From Prado023 sp963818445 (lineage in GTDB: Bacteria; Actinomycetota; Actinomycetes; S36-B12; CAIYMF01): a DNA stretch of 64,000 nucleotides. The stretch covers positions 83,419-147,418 of the forward strand of contig CAWFSG010000020.1 of assembly GCA_963818445.1 (NCBI GenBank). Direction: 5' to 3'. Numbering within the stretch: the stretch's first letter is position 1; each line of letters opens with the position of its first letter. The notes below the pieces were generated by a model. It ran no database searches, had not been told where the DNA came from, and worked only from the letters and a program-made list of their open reading frames with translations. This document shows, in pieces, positions 7,581-16,441 of this stretch. A program made the translations under genes and the position numbers.

Positions 7581-9038
7581 TCACTCGGGGATCAGGAACC
7601 AGCCGGGCTTGGCCTTGGCCTTGTAGATGAACATGTAGTGCAGGACGGTCTTGATCCAGTGCGCGCCCAGTCCGATCTCGCCGTAGGTGTCCTTGGGGCT
7701 TCGGCCGATCCCCGGGTACTTCTGGTAGTCGGGGACGATCGGGTACATGGTCATGGCTGCCGCGGTGCCCTTGCGCAGGCCTGCACCCGCCGAGGCGATG
7801 CACGCCGCGCCCATCCGGGCCATGGAGGCCGTGTGCTTCGGAGTCGTGGAGCCGCTGCCGATCATCTCGACGATGTTCTCGGCCACGACCTTGCCCATCA
7901 CTCCTGAGGGCATCCCGGTGCGCGGGGGCGCCGGTGCGATCAGCGTGCCGTTGGGGCTTGTGCGTGGCCGGGAGATCTGGTGCGGCGGGGCGAAGGCGAT
8001 GCCCACGGCGAAGACGTTGGCGTAGGCCGGTGTCTGGTAGGTCTGGGGCCAGTCCTCGGCGCGCCAGTCCTCGAAGGGCTTGGCGGTGTAGTCGGCGTCG
8101 ACCTTCATCAGGCCGCTGGGGGCGAACAGGTTCGCGCTGATGTCCTCGCCCTGGGCGTCGTAGGCCTTCAGGTCCGCCCCGCGGAAGGGCGGTAGCAGCA
8201 TCGCGAAGTCGAAGTCCAGCGTGTGCTTGCTGCCGTCGAGCTGCTCGTAGGAGATGACCCCGGGCTCGACCTTCTCGACGTGCGCGCCGAGGATCGCGCG
8301 CATCCCGCGCTCGCGGAACAGCGACTCGGTCCACGTCTTGCTCGTGGTCTGGAAGCCCTTCTGGGTGAAGACCATGCCGCCGACGCCGAAGTCGCCCAGC
8401 TCGTACTCGTTGGTCAGGTAGACGAGATCGGCCATGTCGCGCACGCCGGCCTGGCGCAGCTCGTGCTCCACGTTGAACGCGTACTCGAAGGCCGCGCCCT
8501 CGCACGTGCAGGTCCCGTGCCCGGTGCCCACGACGATCGTCTGGCGCTGCCCGGCCCGCATCTTCTCGATCGCCTGGGCCAGGCGGTCGGCAGCCTCGAT
8601 CGCGTGGCCGGCGGTGCACACCGACAGGGAGTTCCCGTCGGGCCCGAGTCCTTCGGTGGCCGCGAAGTTGAGTTTGGGCCCCGTGGCGTTGATCAGGTAG
8701 TCGTACTCCAGCGTCGCGGTCTGGCCGGCTCGGGAGGGGTCGGTGTAGGTGATGTCCACGAAGGGCTTGGCGTGCTCCGGGTCGCCCTCGGGGTGGATCG
8801 CCACACCCAGGGCCTGATGGAACTCGATGCCCTTCCTCTGGTAGATCGGCGCCAGTGGGAAGGTGACCTGCTCGGCGGTCATGCGGCCCACGCCGACCCA
8901 GATGTTGGACGGGATCCAGTTCCACTTGGCATTGGGTGCGACGACCACCACCTCGTGCTCCTTGGCCAGCTTGCGACGCAGGTGCAGGGCGGCGGTGTGA
9001 CCGGAGATCCCGGCCCCGAGGATGACGACGCGTGCCAT
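7581..9038 (-). CDS. Sulfide:quinone oxidoreductase-like FAD flavoprotein
   Basis: A 485-residue two-dinucleotide-binding flavoprotein. The FAD fold opens with VVILGAGISGHTAALHL. The segment NAKWNWIPSNIWVGVGRM is typical of SQR-like proteins, and GTGHGTCTCEGAAFEY near residue 170 places two cysteines (CTC) where SQRs carry redox cysteines. The C-terminus (AHWIKTVLHYMFIYKAKAK) is amphipathic, fitting a monotopic membrane protein. Known SQRs oxidise sulfide at the membrane and pass electrons to quinone, forming polysulfide or persulfide. The assignment as true SQR rather than a related persulfide-handling flavoprotein is inferred. It is followed by a 48-residue gene and diverges from a NifX-like gene. 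Confidence 0.8.
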   Translation of the reverse strand: MARVVILGAGISGHTAALHLRRKLAKEHEVVVVAPNAKWNWIPSNIWVGVGRMTAEQVTFPLAPIYQRKGIEFHQALGVAIHPEGDPEHAKPFVDITYTDPSRAGQTATLEYDYLINATGPKLNFAATEGLGPDGNSLSVCTAGHAIEAADRLAQAIEKMRAGQRQTIVVGTGHGTCTCEGAAFEYAFNVEHELRQAGVRDMADLVYLTNEYELGDFGVGGMVFTQKGFQTTSKTWTESLFRERGMRAILGAHVEKVEPGVISYEQLDGSKHTLDFDFAMLLPPFRGADLKAYDAQGEDISANLFAPSGLMKVDADYTAKPFEDWRAEDWPQTYQTPAYANVFAVGIAFAPPHQISRPRTSPNGTLIAPAPPRTGMPSGVMGKVVAENIVEMIGSGSTTPKHTASMARMGAACIASAGAGLRKGTAAAMTMYPIVPDYQKYPGIGRSPKDTYGEIGLGAHWIKTVLHYMFIYKAKAKPGWFLIPE

Positions 9039-9078
9039 GACGGACTCCTTCGCTGTGAACCGTTGATGAGCCTAGTCC

Positions 9079-9109
9079 GGTGCCCCGGGGGGTTTCGCCT
9101 CGGGGCACC
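9079..9109. promoter_or_regulatory. Hairpin in the divergent SQR / NifX-like promoter region
   Basis: GGTGCCCCGGGG and CCTCGGGGCACC pair over 12 positions with one mismatch around a 7-nt loop, in the 130 bp between the divergent starts at 9038 and 9169. A TAGGCT -10-like hexamer lies on the plus strand at 9132-9137, and another (TAGGCT read on the minus strand) lies near 9068-9073. The hairpin could insulate the two transcripts or be part of an operator. Confidence 0.4.
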
Positions 9110-9168
9110 CGCGGGGATGGTCGTGGGCGCCTAGGCTGTGGACCAAACTCGAGCAAGGGAGTGTCGTC

Positions 9169-9513
9169 GTGATCATCGCAGCCGCAGTGGAGCCGGACGG
9201 GAGCGTGGGCCACTCATGGGGCAAGGCGAAGTCGGTGGTGGTGGCCACGGTCGAGGCCGATGAGCTGGTTGACTGGCGCCCCTACGAGGTCGCATGGGAT
9301 CTGCTCCATGACGAGGGAACTCCCGGGGCGCACCATGCCCGGGTGGTCACGTTCCTACGGGCCCATGGCGTTGAGTTGGTCCTGGTCGATCACGTCGGGG
9401 ACGGCATGCGCCGGATGCTCTCGAGCATGGGCGTCGAGCTGCGCGAGGGGATCCGCGGCGACGCACGCGCCGCGATGACTGCAGCCGCGTCCCCCCGCCA
9501 GGAATACCCCTAG
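9169..9513 (+). CDS. NifX/NifB-type dinitrogenase iron-molybdenum cofactor family protein
   Basis: A 114-residue protein resembling the NifX/NafY fold: it opens IIAAAVEPDGSVGHSWGKAKSV, and the typical helix-strand VELVLVDHVGDGMRRML follows at about residue 65. In nitrogen fixers this fold binds FeMo-cofactor precursors. Stand-alone versions outside nif clusters have no settled role and may bind metal-sulfur clusters. No nif genes are nearby; the neighbours are an SQR-like gene and an anion transporter. GTG at 9169 follows CAAGGGAG. Its stop codon lies inside the palindromic operator that serves the next gene. Confidence 0.8.
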   Translation: MIIAAAVEPDGSVGHSWGKAKSVVVATVEADELVDWRPYEVAWDLLHDEGTPGAHHARVVTFLRAHGVELVLVDHVGDGMRRMLSSMGVELREGIRGDARAAMTAAASPRQEYP

Positions 9514-9519
9514 GGGTAT
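9504..9519. promoter_or_regulatory. CsoR/CstR-like operator palindrome
   Basis: ATACCCCTAGGGGTAT is a perfect 16-bp palindrome ending 15 bp before the ATG of the transporter at 9535, so it would overlap or flank that promoter. It fits the TACC-N6-GGTA form of operators bound by CsoR-family repressors, including the persulfide sensor CstR (family knowledge). The same TACC-N6-GGTA arrangement recurs upstream of tusA at 20535-20643. No CsoR/CstR gene is in the window. Confidence 0.7.
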
Positions 9520-9534
9520 ACTGGTTGACGCGAC

Positions 9535-10658
9535 ATGAGCCACGCACCGAGGGACACCATGACCAGGAACGATCCTGCAACAACCGCGCACACCGGCGCC
9601 TCGGGCGCGTTCGACCTCAAGACCTTCGCCCCCAGTTGGGGCGCATCGGTGATGGGCACCTCCGCCCTGTCCGTCGCCCTGCTCGCCGTCGGTGAGGGCA
9701 CATCAGTCGCGGGCGCGACCCAGGTGGCGGCCCGCGTGGTCCTCGTGATCGCACTGGTCATGGGGGTGCTCGTCCTCGGGGCGACGGCCGCCCGCTGGGT
9801 GCGGTTCCGTGCCGAGGCCCGGCTGACCTGCGCCACCCGATCAAGGGTGGGATGACCGCGACCGCCGCCGGCGCCCTGCTCACCCTGGCGGTGGCGATCG
9901 GCAGGGTGGGCCCGGGCTTCCTCCCGGAGCCGATGATCCTGCCGGCCGTCACGGTTCTCGCTGTCGTGGGCGCCCTGCTGGCGCTGGTGATCGGGTGGGA
10001 GTTCCTGGCCGAGATGTTCACCTCGACCGACGCGTCGCTGGTGCAGATGTCCGGTGCATGGTTCGTCCCGCCCGTGGTCACGATCATCGTCCCGCTGGCG
10101 CTGTTGCCGGTCATTGCCGGGAACCCGGGGATTGCGGCTGACCTGGTGGCCCTCGCGTGGGCCTTCCTGGGCATGGGCGCGGTGCTCTACCTGGTCGTGA
10201 CCGCGACGCTGTTCATGCGCAGCATCAGCCACCCGCTGCCGCCGGCAGGACTCGCCCCGACCCTGTTCATCGGGATGGGGCCGGCCGGCCTGATGGGCCT
10301 GGACCTCGTGCGGCTGTCCCAGGTGTCGGTGCAGGTCGGGGTCGCTGAGCCGAGCCTGGTCAGCAGCATGCTTCCCGCAGCCACGATGATGTGGGGGTTC
10401 GGGCTGTGGTGGATGGTCGCGGCGCTGGTGGTCCTGCGCCGGGGATACGCGCGGCTGCCGTTCTCACTGTCCTGGTGGGGCTTCACCTTCCCGCTGGCAG
10501 CCTGGACGATCGCGACCATCGTGCTGGGGCACGCCTGGGACTCGGGCCTCGTGACGACCGTGGGATGGGTCGCCACCACGGCCCTGGTGGGGCTCTGGGG
10601 CTACGTCGCAACCCGCACCCTGATCGGCATCCGCTCGGGCTCGATCTGGGCGCACTGA
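9535..10658 (+). CDS. TDT/SLAC1-family anion (sulfite/dicarboxylate-type) transporter, frameshifted
   Basis: The joined product is about 374 residues with roughly ten hydrophobic segments. The family block LRHPIKGGMTATAAGALLTLAVAI and the later GPAGLMGLDL match the TDT (TehA, SLAC1, Ssu1-like) family of anion channels and transporters. The frame shifts at about 9820-9826, where one base appears to be missing: the first part runs on to a stop at 9855, while the conserved LRHPIKGG block continues in the other frame. The CstR-like operator just upstream, and the location beside sulfur genes, make sulfite or a related sulfur anion a reasonable substrate guess. The exact substrate is inference. 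Confidence 0.8.
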
Positions 10659-10693
10659 CCCGGCGGGGGCCGGTCTGGCCGGGCCGACCCCGG

Positions 10694-13207
10694 TCAGATG
10701 AAGAACCTCCCGTTGGACTCGTTGGCCTCGCCGAGGTACATGGCCACGCCACCGAACTCGACGCCGTCGATCAGCTCGTCCTCGTGCAGGCCGAGCAGGT
10801 CCATCGTCATGGTGCACGCGACCAGGCGGACACCGGCATCCTGGGCCGAGGCGATCAGCTCGGGCAGGCTGGGGACCTTGTTGTCCTTCATGATCTTCTT
10901 GATCATGGCGGTGCCCCCACCGAGCATGTGCATCTGCGACAGCTTCATCTTGTCCGGTCCGGCGGGCATCATCGTGGCGAAGGCCTTGTCCAGCAGGGAC
11001 TTGTCCACGTCCGGGGCATCCGGGCGGCGCAGCGCGTTCAGCCCCCAGAACGTGAAGAACATCGAGACCTCGTCGCCCATGGCCACGGCGCCGTTGGCGA
11101 TGATGAACGCCGCCAGGACCTTGTCGAAGTCCCCGGAGAACACCACGAAGGACTTCTTGTCCTTCAGGCGCGCCGCGACGGGGTTCATGGTCGCGCCGCC
11201 GGCGCCGACCACCGCCCCGCCCTTGCGGATCCGGGCCACGACGCCCGGGCCCTCGGGCTTGATGTCCAGGACCTCGTGGCCGTTCTTCGCAGCCCACGCC
11301 GGGGCATCGAGTCGGAACCCGATGTCCGAGACGTGCGCGATGACCTCGTCGCCCGGGTTCAGCTCGCCCATCTTCTTCTGCAGGGCCATGATCGGGCCCG
11401 GGCAGGCCAGCCCGGTGCAGTCGAGGTCGACCTCGACGCCGGTGCCGACCAGCGGGGCTGCGGGCAGCACGCCGCCGGCGCGCAGCGACTCCTCCTCGGC
11501 GTAGCTCGTGACGGGGACCAGCGGGTCGGGGACGTCCTCCGGCGCGACGGTGTGCCACGCGCGGAAGGTCTGGATGCCGCCGACGAGCATCTTCACGTCG
11601 GTGAAGCCGCGCTGGGCCAGGATCCGGTAGGCCAGGAAGCTGCGGAACCCGACCGCGCAGTACAGCCGGATCGGGGCGTCGCGGTCCCAGTCGGCCTGGG
11701 CCACCCGCAGGGTGTTCAGCGGGACGTTCTCCGCACCGGGCACGTGCCAGATGTCGAACTCGCTGGGCCCGCGCACGTCGATGATCCGCGCGCCCTGGCA
11801 GTTCTCCGGGTAGTCCGTGGAGTACCACGGGACCAGGTCGCCGCGCAGGATGTTCGAGGCGACGAAGCCGATCATGTTGACCGGGTCCTTGGCCGAGCCG
11901 AACGGGGGAGCGTAGGCCAGCTCGAGCTTCTCCAGGTCGTACACCGTGGCACCGAGGCGGATCGCCGTCGCGAACACGTCGAGGCGCTTGTCGACGCCGT
12001 CGAAGCCGGTGATCTGGGCGCCCAGCACCGTGCCGTCGTCGGGGGAGAACAGGCACTTGATGTCCATCTGCGCGGTGCCCGGGTAGTAGCCGGCGTGGCC
12101 CGAGGGGTGCGCGTGCGCCCGCAGGAAGGGGATGCCGGCGGCCTTGAGCTGCTTCTCGGTCGCGCCGGTCCCGCCGGCGACCATGTCGAAGACCTTCACG
12201 ATCGAGGTGCCCTGGGTGGACTCGTACTCGGTGTCCCGGCCGCAGATGTTCTCCGCGGCGACCCGGGCCTGGCGGTTCGCCGGGCCGGCCAGCGGGATGA
12301 TCCACGAGCCGGGCAGGACGGTGTGCTCGACCTCGACCGCGTCACCGGCGGCCCAGATGTCGGGGTGCGAGGTCCGCATGTGCCGGTCCACCTTGATGCC
12401 CCCGCGCGGGCCGAGCTCGATCCCGGCAGCAACGGCCAACTGGGTGTTGGGGCGGACCCCCGCGCTCATGATGACCAGGGCTGTCTTGAGGAACCGGCCG
12501 CTGGTCAGCTCGACGGTGAGCTGCCCGGCCTGGTTGGTGGTGAACGCGGCGGCAGCCGTCGACAGGTGCAGCGCGATCCCGTGGGCGCGCAGGTAGTTCT
12601 CCATCGGAGTGGAGAGCTCCTTGTCCAGCGGCGGCATGATCTGGTCGGCCATCTCGACGATCTCGACGGCCAGCCCGCGCTCGTGCAGGTTCTCGGCCAT
12701 CTCCAGGCCGATGTACCCCGCACCGATGACGACCACGTGCTTGAGGCTGGCGGGGTCGGCAGCGATCGCGTCGACCTTGGCCTTGATGTCGTCCATGTCC
12801 TCGATGTTGCGCAGGACGTGGATGTCCGGGTGGTCAAGGCCGGGCAGGGGTGGGCGGAACGGCGAGGACCCGGGGCACAGGGCGAGGGAGTCCCACGTCT
12901 CGGTGTACTCCTCGCCGGTGATCAGGTCGCGCGCGGTGATCGTGTGGGCGACCGGGTCGATGGCGGTCACCTCGGTGGTGATCCGCACGTCGATGTCGAG
13001 GGTCTCGCGCAGGCTCTGGGGGGTCTGCAGGAGCAGCCGCGAGCGATCCTTGATCGTCCCGCCGATGTGGTACGGCAGACCGCAGTTGGCGAACGAGACG
13101 TTGCCGGACTTCTCGAACACGATGATCTCGGCGAACTCGTCGAGACGCCGGGCCCTCGCCGCCACGGACGCTCCCGCTGCCACTCCTCCGACCACGACCA
13201 GCTTCAT
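10694..13207 (-). CDS. CoA-disulfide/persulfide reductase fused to rhodanese, TusA and DsrE domains
   Basis: An 837-residue, four-domain protein. Residues 1-450 form a CoA-disulfide-reductase-type FAD/NAD oxidoreductase: VVVGGVAAGASVAARARR, the active cysteine in SFANCGLPYHIGG near residue 43, and an NAD fold HVVVIGAGYIGLEMAENL. Residues about 475-560 are a rhodanese (IIDVRGPSEFDIWHVPGA) with its cysteine in YCAVGFRS. Residues about 590-670 are TusA-like (DCTGLACPGPIMALQKKM). The last 155 residues are a DsrE-like domain (SFVVFSGDFDKVLAAFII). NADH-dependent persulfide reductases share the first two domains. The fused carriers suggest that reduction and sulfur hand-over occur in one polypeptide. 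It ends the cluster, 71 bp after qmoC-like, preceded by GGGAG. Confidence 0.9.
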   Translation of the reverse strand: MKLVVVGGVAAGASVAARARRLDEFAEIIVFEKSGNVSFANCGLPYHIGGTIKDRSRLLLQTPQSLRETLDIDVRITTEVTAIDPVAHTITARDLITGEEYTETWDSLALCPGSSPFRPPLPGLDHPDIHVLRNIEDMDDIKAKVDAIAADPASLKHVVVIGAGYIGLEMAENLHERGLAVEIVEMADQIMPPLDKELSTPMENYLRAHGIALHLSTAAAAFTTNQAGQLTVELTSGRFLKTALVIMSAGVRPNTQLAVAAGIELGPRGGIKVDRHMRTSHPDIWAAGDAVEVEHTVLPGSWIIPLAGPANRQARVAAENICGRDTEYESTQGTSIVKVFDMVAGGTGATEKQLKAAGIPFLRAHAHPSGHAGYYPGTAQMDIKCLFSPDDGTVLGAQITGFDGVDKRLDVFATAIRLGATVYDLEKLELAYAPPFGSAKDPVNMIGFVASNILRGDLVPWYSTDYPENCQGARIIDVRGPSEFDIWHVPGAENVPLNTLRVAQADWDRDAPIRLYCAVGFRSFLAYRILAQRGFTDVKMLVGGIQTFRAWHTVAPEDVPDPLVPVTSYAEEESLRAGGVLPAAPLVGTGVEVDLDCTGLACPGPIMALQKKMGELNPGDEVIAHVSDIGFRLDAPAWAAKNGHEVLDIKPEGPGVVARIRKGGAVVGAGGATMNPVAARLKDKKSFVVFSGDFDKVLAAFIIANGAVAMGDEVSMFFTFWGLNALRRPDAPDVDKSLLDKAFATMMPAGPDKMKLSQMHMLGGGTAMIKKIMKDNKVPSLPELIASAQDAGVRLVACTMTMDLLGLHEDELIDGVEFGGVAMYLGEANESNGRFFI

Positions 13208-13278
13208 GTCCGCTCCCGTCCTCGTCTCGTGGTTCGACGGTAGTCGTCCACGGGATGGGACGCCTGTCCCGAGCGAGG

Positions 13279-14454
13279 TCACGCGTCCTGGGTGACCTTC
13301 TGCCCGGCCAGGGAGTAGAAGAACAGCGCCACCGGGCGGTAGATCGCGTGGGCGAACTTGGTGAAGGGGAGCAGGAGCAGGAGCTCCATGGCGACCGCAA
13401 CATGGAACAGGAACACCCAGTAGCCCCACGCCGGCGGGTTCGGCATGTACAGCGCTGCCTCGATGACGAAGCCGGTCACCCCGGTGATCAGCAGCAGGAT
13501 CAGCAGCAGCCAGTCCGAGCCGGTGGAGGCCGCCGAGGCCCGGTTGTAGTGGGTGGCCCGGTTGACCATGAACCACGTCACGCCGTAGATGAGCATGAGG
13601 CCGGCGATCGTCCCGATGAGGCGCGACGGGTACCAGATCGGGATCATCGTCCCGGTCTCCTTGATGCCGAGCAGGTCCAGCGCCCAGTCCAGCCCGGTGG
13701 CGACCATCAGGCCCAGGAAGCCCCAGATGGTCATCGCGTGGATGAACCAGCGACGCCGGTACCAGGGCTCGACCGGTGCGTCGTCGGTGCAGTCCCGGCG
13801 GTAGCGGGACTGACCCAGGGACTCGATGCCCAGGGAGAACCACAGGGCCCTGCCGGTGCGAGTCAGGGCGGGCCGACCATCGACCAGCGACTTCAGGGTC
13901 ACGTCATCACGACGGGCGATGCGTCGCACCATCGTGATCACCCCCGCGAGCCCCGCGAGCACCATCAGGACCATGGTCGCGATTCCGGTCCAGTGGACCA
14001 TCTCAGCCGGGATGAAGTCGAAGAACGCCAGCGTCTCGGTGTTCTGCTCGCCCACGGCGGAGTACATGAACAGGGCGAAGAAGGCGGCGATGGCAACGGC
14101 GATCACCGTGCCGGCGATCGGCTTGGTGTAGAGCACGCGCGCCAGGCCGGTGCGGTCGTAGCTCGCGATTGCGTAGCGCCGGGCAGCGGCCATGAACTCA
14201 CCGGGATCGGCGTCCATCGGGCAGCTGTCGGAGCACAGCCCGCAGTGGTAGCACGTCCACAGCTCCTTGCTCGCCAGCAGGTCGTCCTTGAGCCCGACCT
14301 GGGCCAGGCGGATGAGGCTGCGCGGGAAGGTCGCGTCGTTGTCGACCAGCGGGCAGATCGCCGTGCAGGTGCCGCAGCTGAAGCACGAGGAGACGTCGAG
14401 CTCCCCGAAGCGCTTCATGTCGCCGAGCATCTCGGTGTCGATGACCTTGCTCAT
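13279..14454 (-). CDS. QmoC-like subunit: HdrC iron-sulfur domain fused to membrane cytochrome-type domain
   Basis: A 391-residue membrane subunit. The N-terminus holds two [4Fe-4S] motifs, CFSCGTCTAICP at about residue 24 and CYHCGLCSDSCP at about residue 68, as in HdrC. From about residue 110 follow six hydrophobic segments, several with histidines (HWTGIATMV, HAMTIWGFLGL, FLFHVAVAMEL), like the HdrE/NarI-type heme b membrane domain. HdrC plus HdrE in one chain is the layout of QmoC, which links the soluble Qmo/Hdr flavoproteins to the quinone pool. No HdrB (CCG-domain) subunit is present, again as in Qmo. The ATG overlaps the previous stop as ATGA. Confidence 0.88.
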   Translation of the reverse strand: MSKVIDTEMLGDMKRFGELDVSSCFSCGTCTAICPLVDNDATFPRSLIRLAQVGLKDDLLASKELWTCYHCGLCSDSCPMDADPGEFMAAARRYAIASYDRTGLARVLYTKPIAGTVIAVAIAAFFALFMYSAVGEQNTETLAFFDFIPAEMVHWTGIATMVLMVLAGLAGVITMVRRIARRDDVTLKSLVDGRPALTRTGRALWFSLGIESLGQSRYRRDCTDDAPVEPWYRRRWFIHAMTIWGFLGLMVATGLDWALDLLGIKETGTMIPIWYPSRLIGTIAGLMLIYGVTWFMVNRATHYNRASAASTGSDWLLLILLLITGVTGFVIEAALYMPNPPAWGYWVFLFHVAVAMELLLLLPFTKFAHAIYRPVALFFYSLAGQKVTQDA

Positions 14455-14714
14455 GAACCGACCTCCTGGCCAGCGATCGCGTAGGAGTAGTAGCCCTCGT
14501 CCGAGGCGTCCTCGAGCTCCTCAAGGTGGCCGTACCGGAGCATTCCCATGACCCAGTACACGGTCTCCTCCTTGGGCGCACCGATGCGCTCTGCGATCTC
14601 CGGGATGGTCATCGGTCCCTCGGCCAGCGCGGCCAGGATCGGGCGGTGCATCAGAGGTTCCTCGCGGATGACCTCGCGGGGCTCACGCAAGTGGGCACCT
14701 GGTTGCGTAGTCAT
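14451..14714 (-). CDS. Small winged-helix-like protein inside the Hdr/Qmo operon
   Basis: An 87-residue protein. The segment MTIPEIAERIGAPKEETVYWVMGMLRYGHLEEL reads as a helix-turn-helix with the following wing (about residues 35-70), ending GYYSYAIA. It is translationally coupled on both sides: its ATG overlaps the HdrA TGA (TGATG) and its stop overlaps the next ATG. That tight stoichiometric packing argues for a structural or assembly partner of the complex, though a DNA-binding regulator is equally compatible with the fold. I do not recognise a named family. Confidence 0.75.
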   Translation of the reverse strand: MTTQPGAHLREPREVIREEPLMHRPILAALAEGPMTIPEIAERIGAPKEETVYWVMGMLRYGHLEELEDASDEGYYSYAIAGQEVGS

Positions 14715-16441
14715 CACGCCGTCGCCTCCACAAGTCCCTCGATCATGGCCCGCATCTGGGTGTCGGTGTAGCCCAGCAGGTCGATGGCGTCCTCGGAGCA
14801 CAGCGGGACGCACCCGCCGCAGCCCTTGCAGACCGCGGCGCTGACCAGGGCGACGGAGCGGTCGTCGCACACCATCGACGAGATGGCGTCGTAGGGGCAC
14901 GCGGCCAGGCACTCACCGCACCCGGTGCAGGCGTCCTGGTCGACCAGGGCCACGAGTGGGTCGAGCTCGGCCCGTCCCTTCTTCAGCAGAGCGCCGCTCT
15001 GGGCGACCGCAGCCAGGCTCGAGGCCACGCTCTCCGCCGAGGTCTTCGGGCCCTGGCAGGTCCCGGCGATCATCACCCCGTCGACCACGGTCTCGACGGG
15101 CCGCAGCTTGGGGTGGATCTCGTTGAAGAATCCGTCGTCGCCCAGCGGCAGCTTCAGGAGGCCGGTCAGGCCCTCGTTGGCACGCGGCACCATGCCGGTG
15201 ACCAGGACGACCAGGTCCGCGGAGAGGCTCAGCTCCTCCGAGCTGGTGAGCGTGTCCACGGTGGTGACCTGCAGCCGACCATCCTCGCCCAGGCTCACGG
15301 CCGGGGGAGTGTCGTCGGGGTACTTCATGAAGACCGAGCCACGCTCGCGGGTCTCGGTGTACATCAGCTCCTGCTTGCCGTACGTGCGGACGTCGCGGTT
15401 CAGGTGGTACTGGTGCACAGAGGCGTCCAACCTGTTGACCAGCAGCGACGCATGCACGGTCGCACCACAGCAGAACTTCGAGCAGTACTCGTTGCCGCCG
15501 GCGGGCTGCCGGCTGCCCACGCAGTAGATGTAGGCGATGGTCCGCACGCGCCTGCCGTTGTACGTCAGTGAGCCGGTCGAGCCGTCCACCAGCGTCTTGA
15601 ACTCCGGCAGCGTGAGCACGCCGGGGACGCCGTAGCCGAACTCGCCCGCATCGGGTTCGTAGGTGTCGAACCCGGTCGCGATCACGATGGACCCGACGAC
15701 GGCGCGGAATGGCTCTGTGCCCGGTTGGTTGATCCGGACCTCGGCGGTGTAGTTGCCGAAGCTCCCGGACTTGCCGACCAGCTCAGCGTGGGTCAGCACC
15801 GTGATCGCCGGCCGCTCGGCGACCTTGGCCACCAGCTGGTCGATCTGCGTACGGCCGTCCTGCTCGTTGGGGAACATGGCGCCGAAGGTTGCCACCCAGC
15901 CACCGAGCACCGGCTCGCGCTCGACGAGGTAGACCCGCAGCCCGATGTCGGCCAGGCCGATCGCGGCGCGCAGGCCGGCTATCCCGGCGCCCACGACCAT
16001 CGTGGCGGCCGTGGTCTCGACCACCAGGGGCTCGAGCGCCGAGGAGTGCCGGGTCCGCCCGATGCCGGCGCGGATCAGTCCGATCGCCTTGGCTGTGGCC
16101 CCCTCCGGGTCGTCGCCGTGGGCCCACGAGTCCTGCTCGCGGATGTTGACCTGGGTGTACGCGAACGGGTTGAGCTCGGCGCGCTTGGACACCTCGCGGA
16201 AGGTGACCTGGTGCAGCTTCGGGGAGCACGATGCCACGACCAGGCCGTCGAGCCCCTGGTCCCGGATGGCGCAGATCATCTCGTGCTGGGTGCCGTCCGA
16301 GCACGCGAACGGCGTGGTCTCGGCGATCACCACGTCGGCGTCGTCCTTGACCGCCTCGCGAACCGCTGCCACGTCGACGTAGTCCGAGATGTTGCCCCCG
16401 CAGTGGCAGATGTAGACCCCGATGCGCCGGTCCTCGGTCAT
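14714..16441 (-). CDS. HdrA-like / QmoB-like FAD iron-sulfur protein
   Basis: A 575-residue HdrA. The N-terminal domain has the signature GVYICHCGGNISDYVD and VVASCSPKLHQVTFR. The FAD/thioredoxin-reductase fold begins VVGAGIAGLRAAIGLADIG near residue 149. CVGSRQPAGGNEYCSKFCC provides the conserved Cys block, and the C-terminus carries two [4Fe-4S] ferredoxin motifs, CTGCGECLAACP and CKGCGGCVPLCS. HdrA proteins are the flavin centres of heterodisulfide reductases, where electron bifurcation can occur. QmoB is an HdrA fused to an MvhD domain; here the MvhD-like part is a separate gene at 19741. It overlaps both neighbouring genes by stop-start coupling. Confidence 0.9.
   Translation of the reverse strand: MTEDRRIGVYICHCGGNISDYVDVAAVREAVKDDADVVIAETTPFACSDGTQHEMICAIRDQGLDGLVVASCSPKLHQVTFREVSKRAELNPFAYTQVNIREQDSWAHGDDPEGATAKAIGLIRAGIGRTRHSSALEPLVVETTAATMVVGAGIAGLRAAIGLADIGLRVYLVEREPVLGGWVATFGAMFPNEQDGRTQIDQLVAKVAERPAITVLTHAELVGKSGSFGNYTAEVRINQPGTEPFRAVVGSIVIATGFDTYEPDAGEFGYGVPGVLTLPEFKTLVDGSTGSLTYNGRRVRTIAYIYCVGSRQPAGGNEYCSKFCCGATVHASLLVNRLDASVHQYHLNRDVRTYGKQELMYTETRERGSVFMKYPDDTPPAVSLGEDGRLQVTTVDTLTSSEELSLSADLVVLVTGMVPRANEGLTGLLKLPLGDDGFFNEIHPKLRPVETVVDGVMIAGTCQGPKTSAESVASSLAAVAQSGALLKKGRAELDPLVALVDQDACTGCGECLAACPYDAISSMVCDDRSVALVSAAVCKGCGGCVPLCSEDAIDLLGYTDTQMRAMIEGLVEATA

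Noticed and set aside
10391..13243. A 950-codon open frame on the plus strand opposite the persulfide-reductase fusion
   Set aside because: Low-complexity composition and no family motifs; the minus strand carries four well-defined domains.
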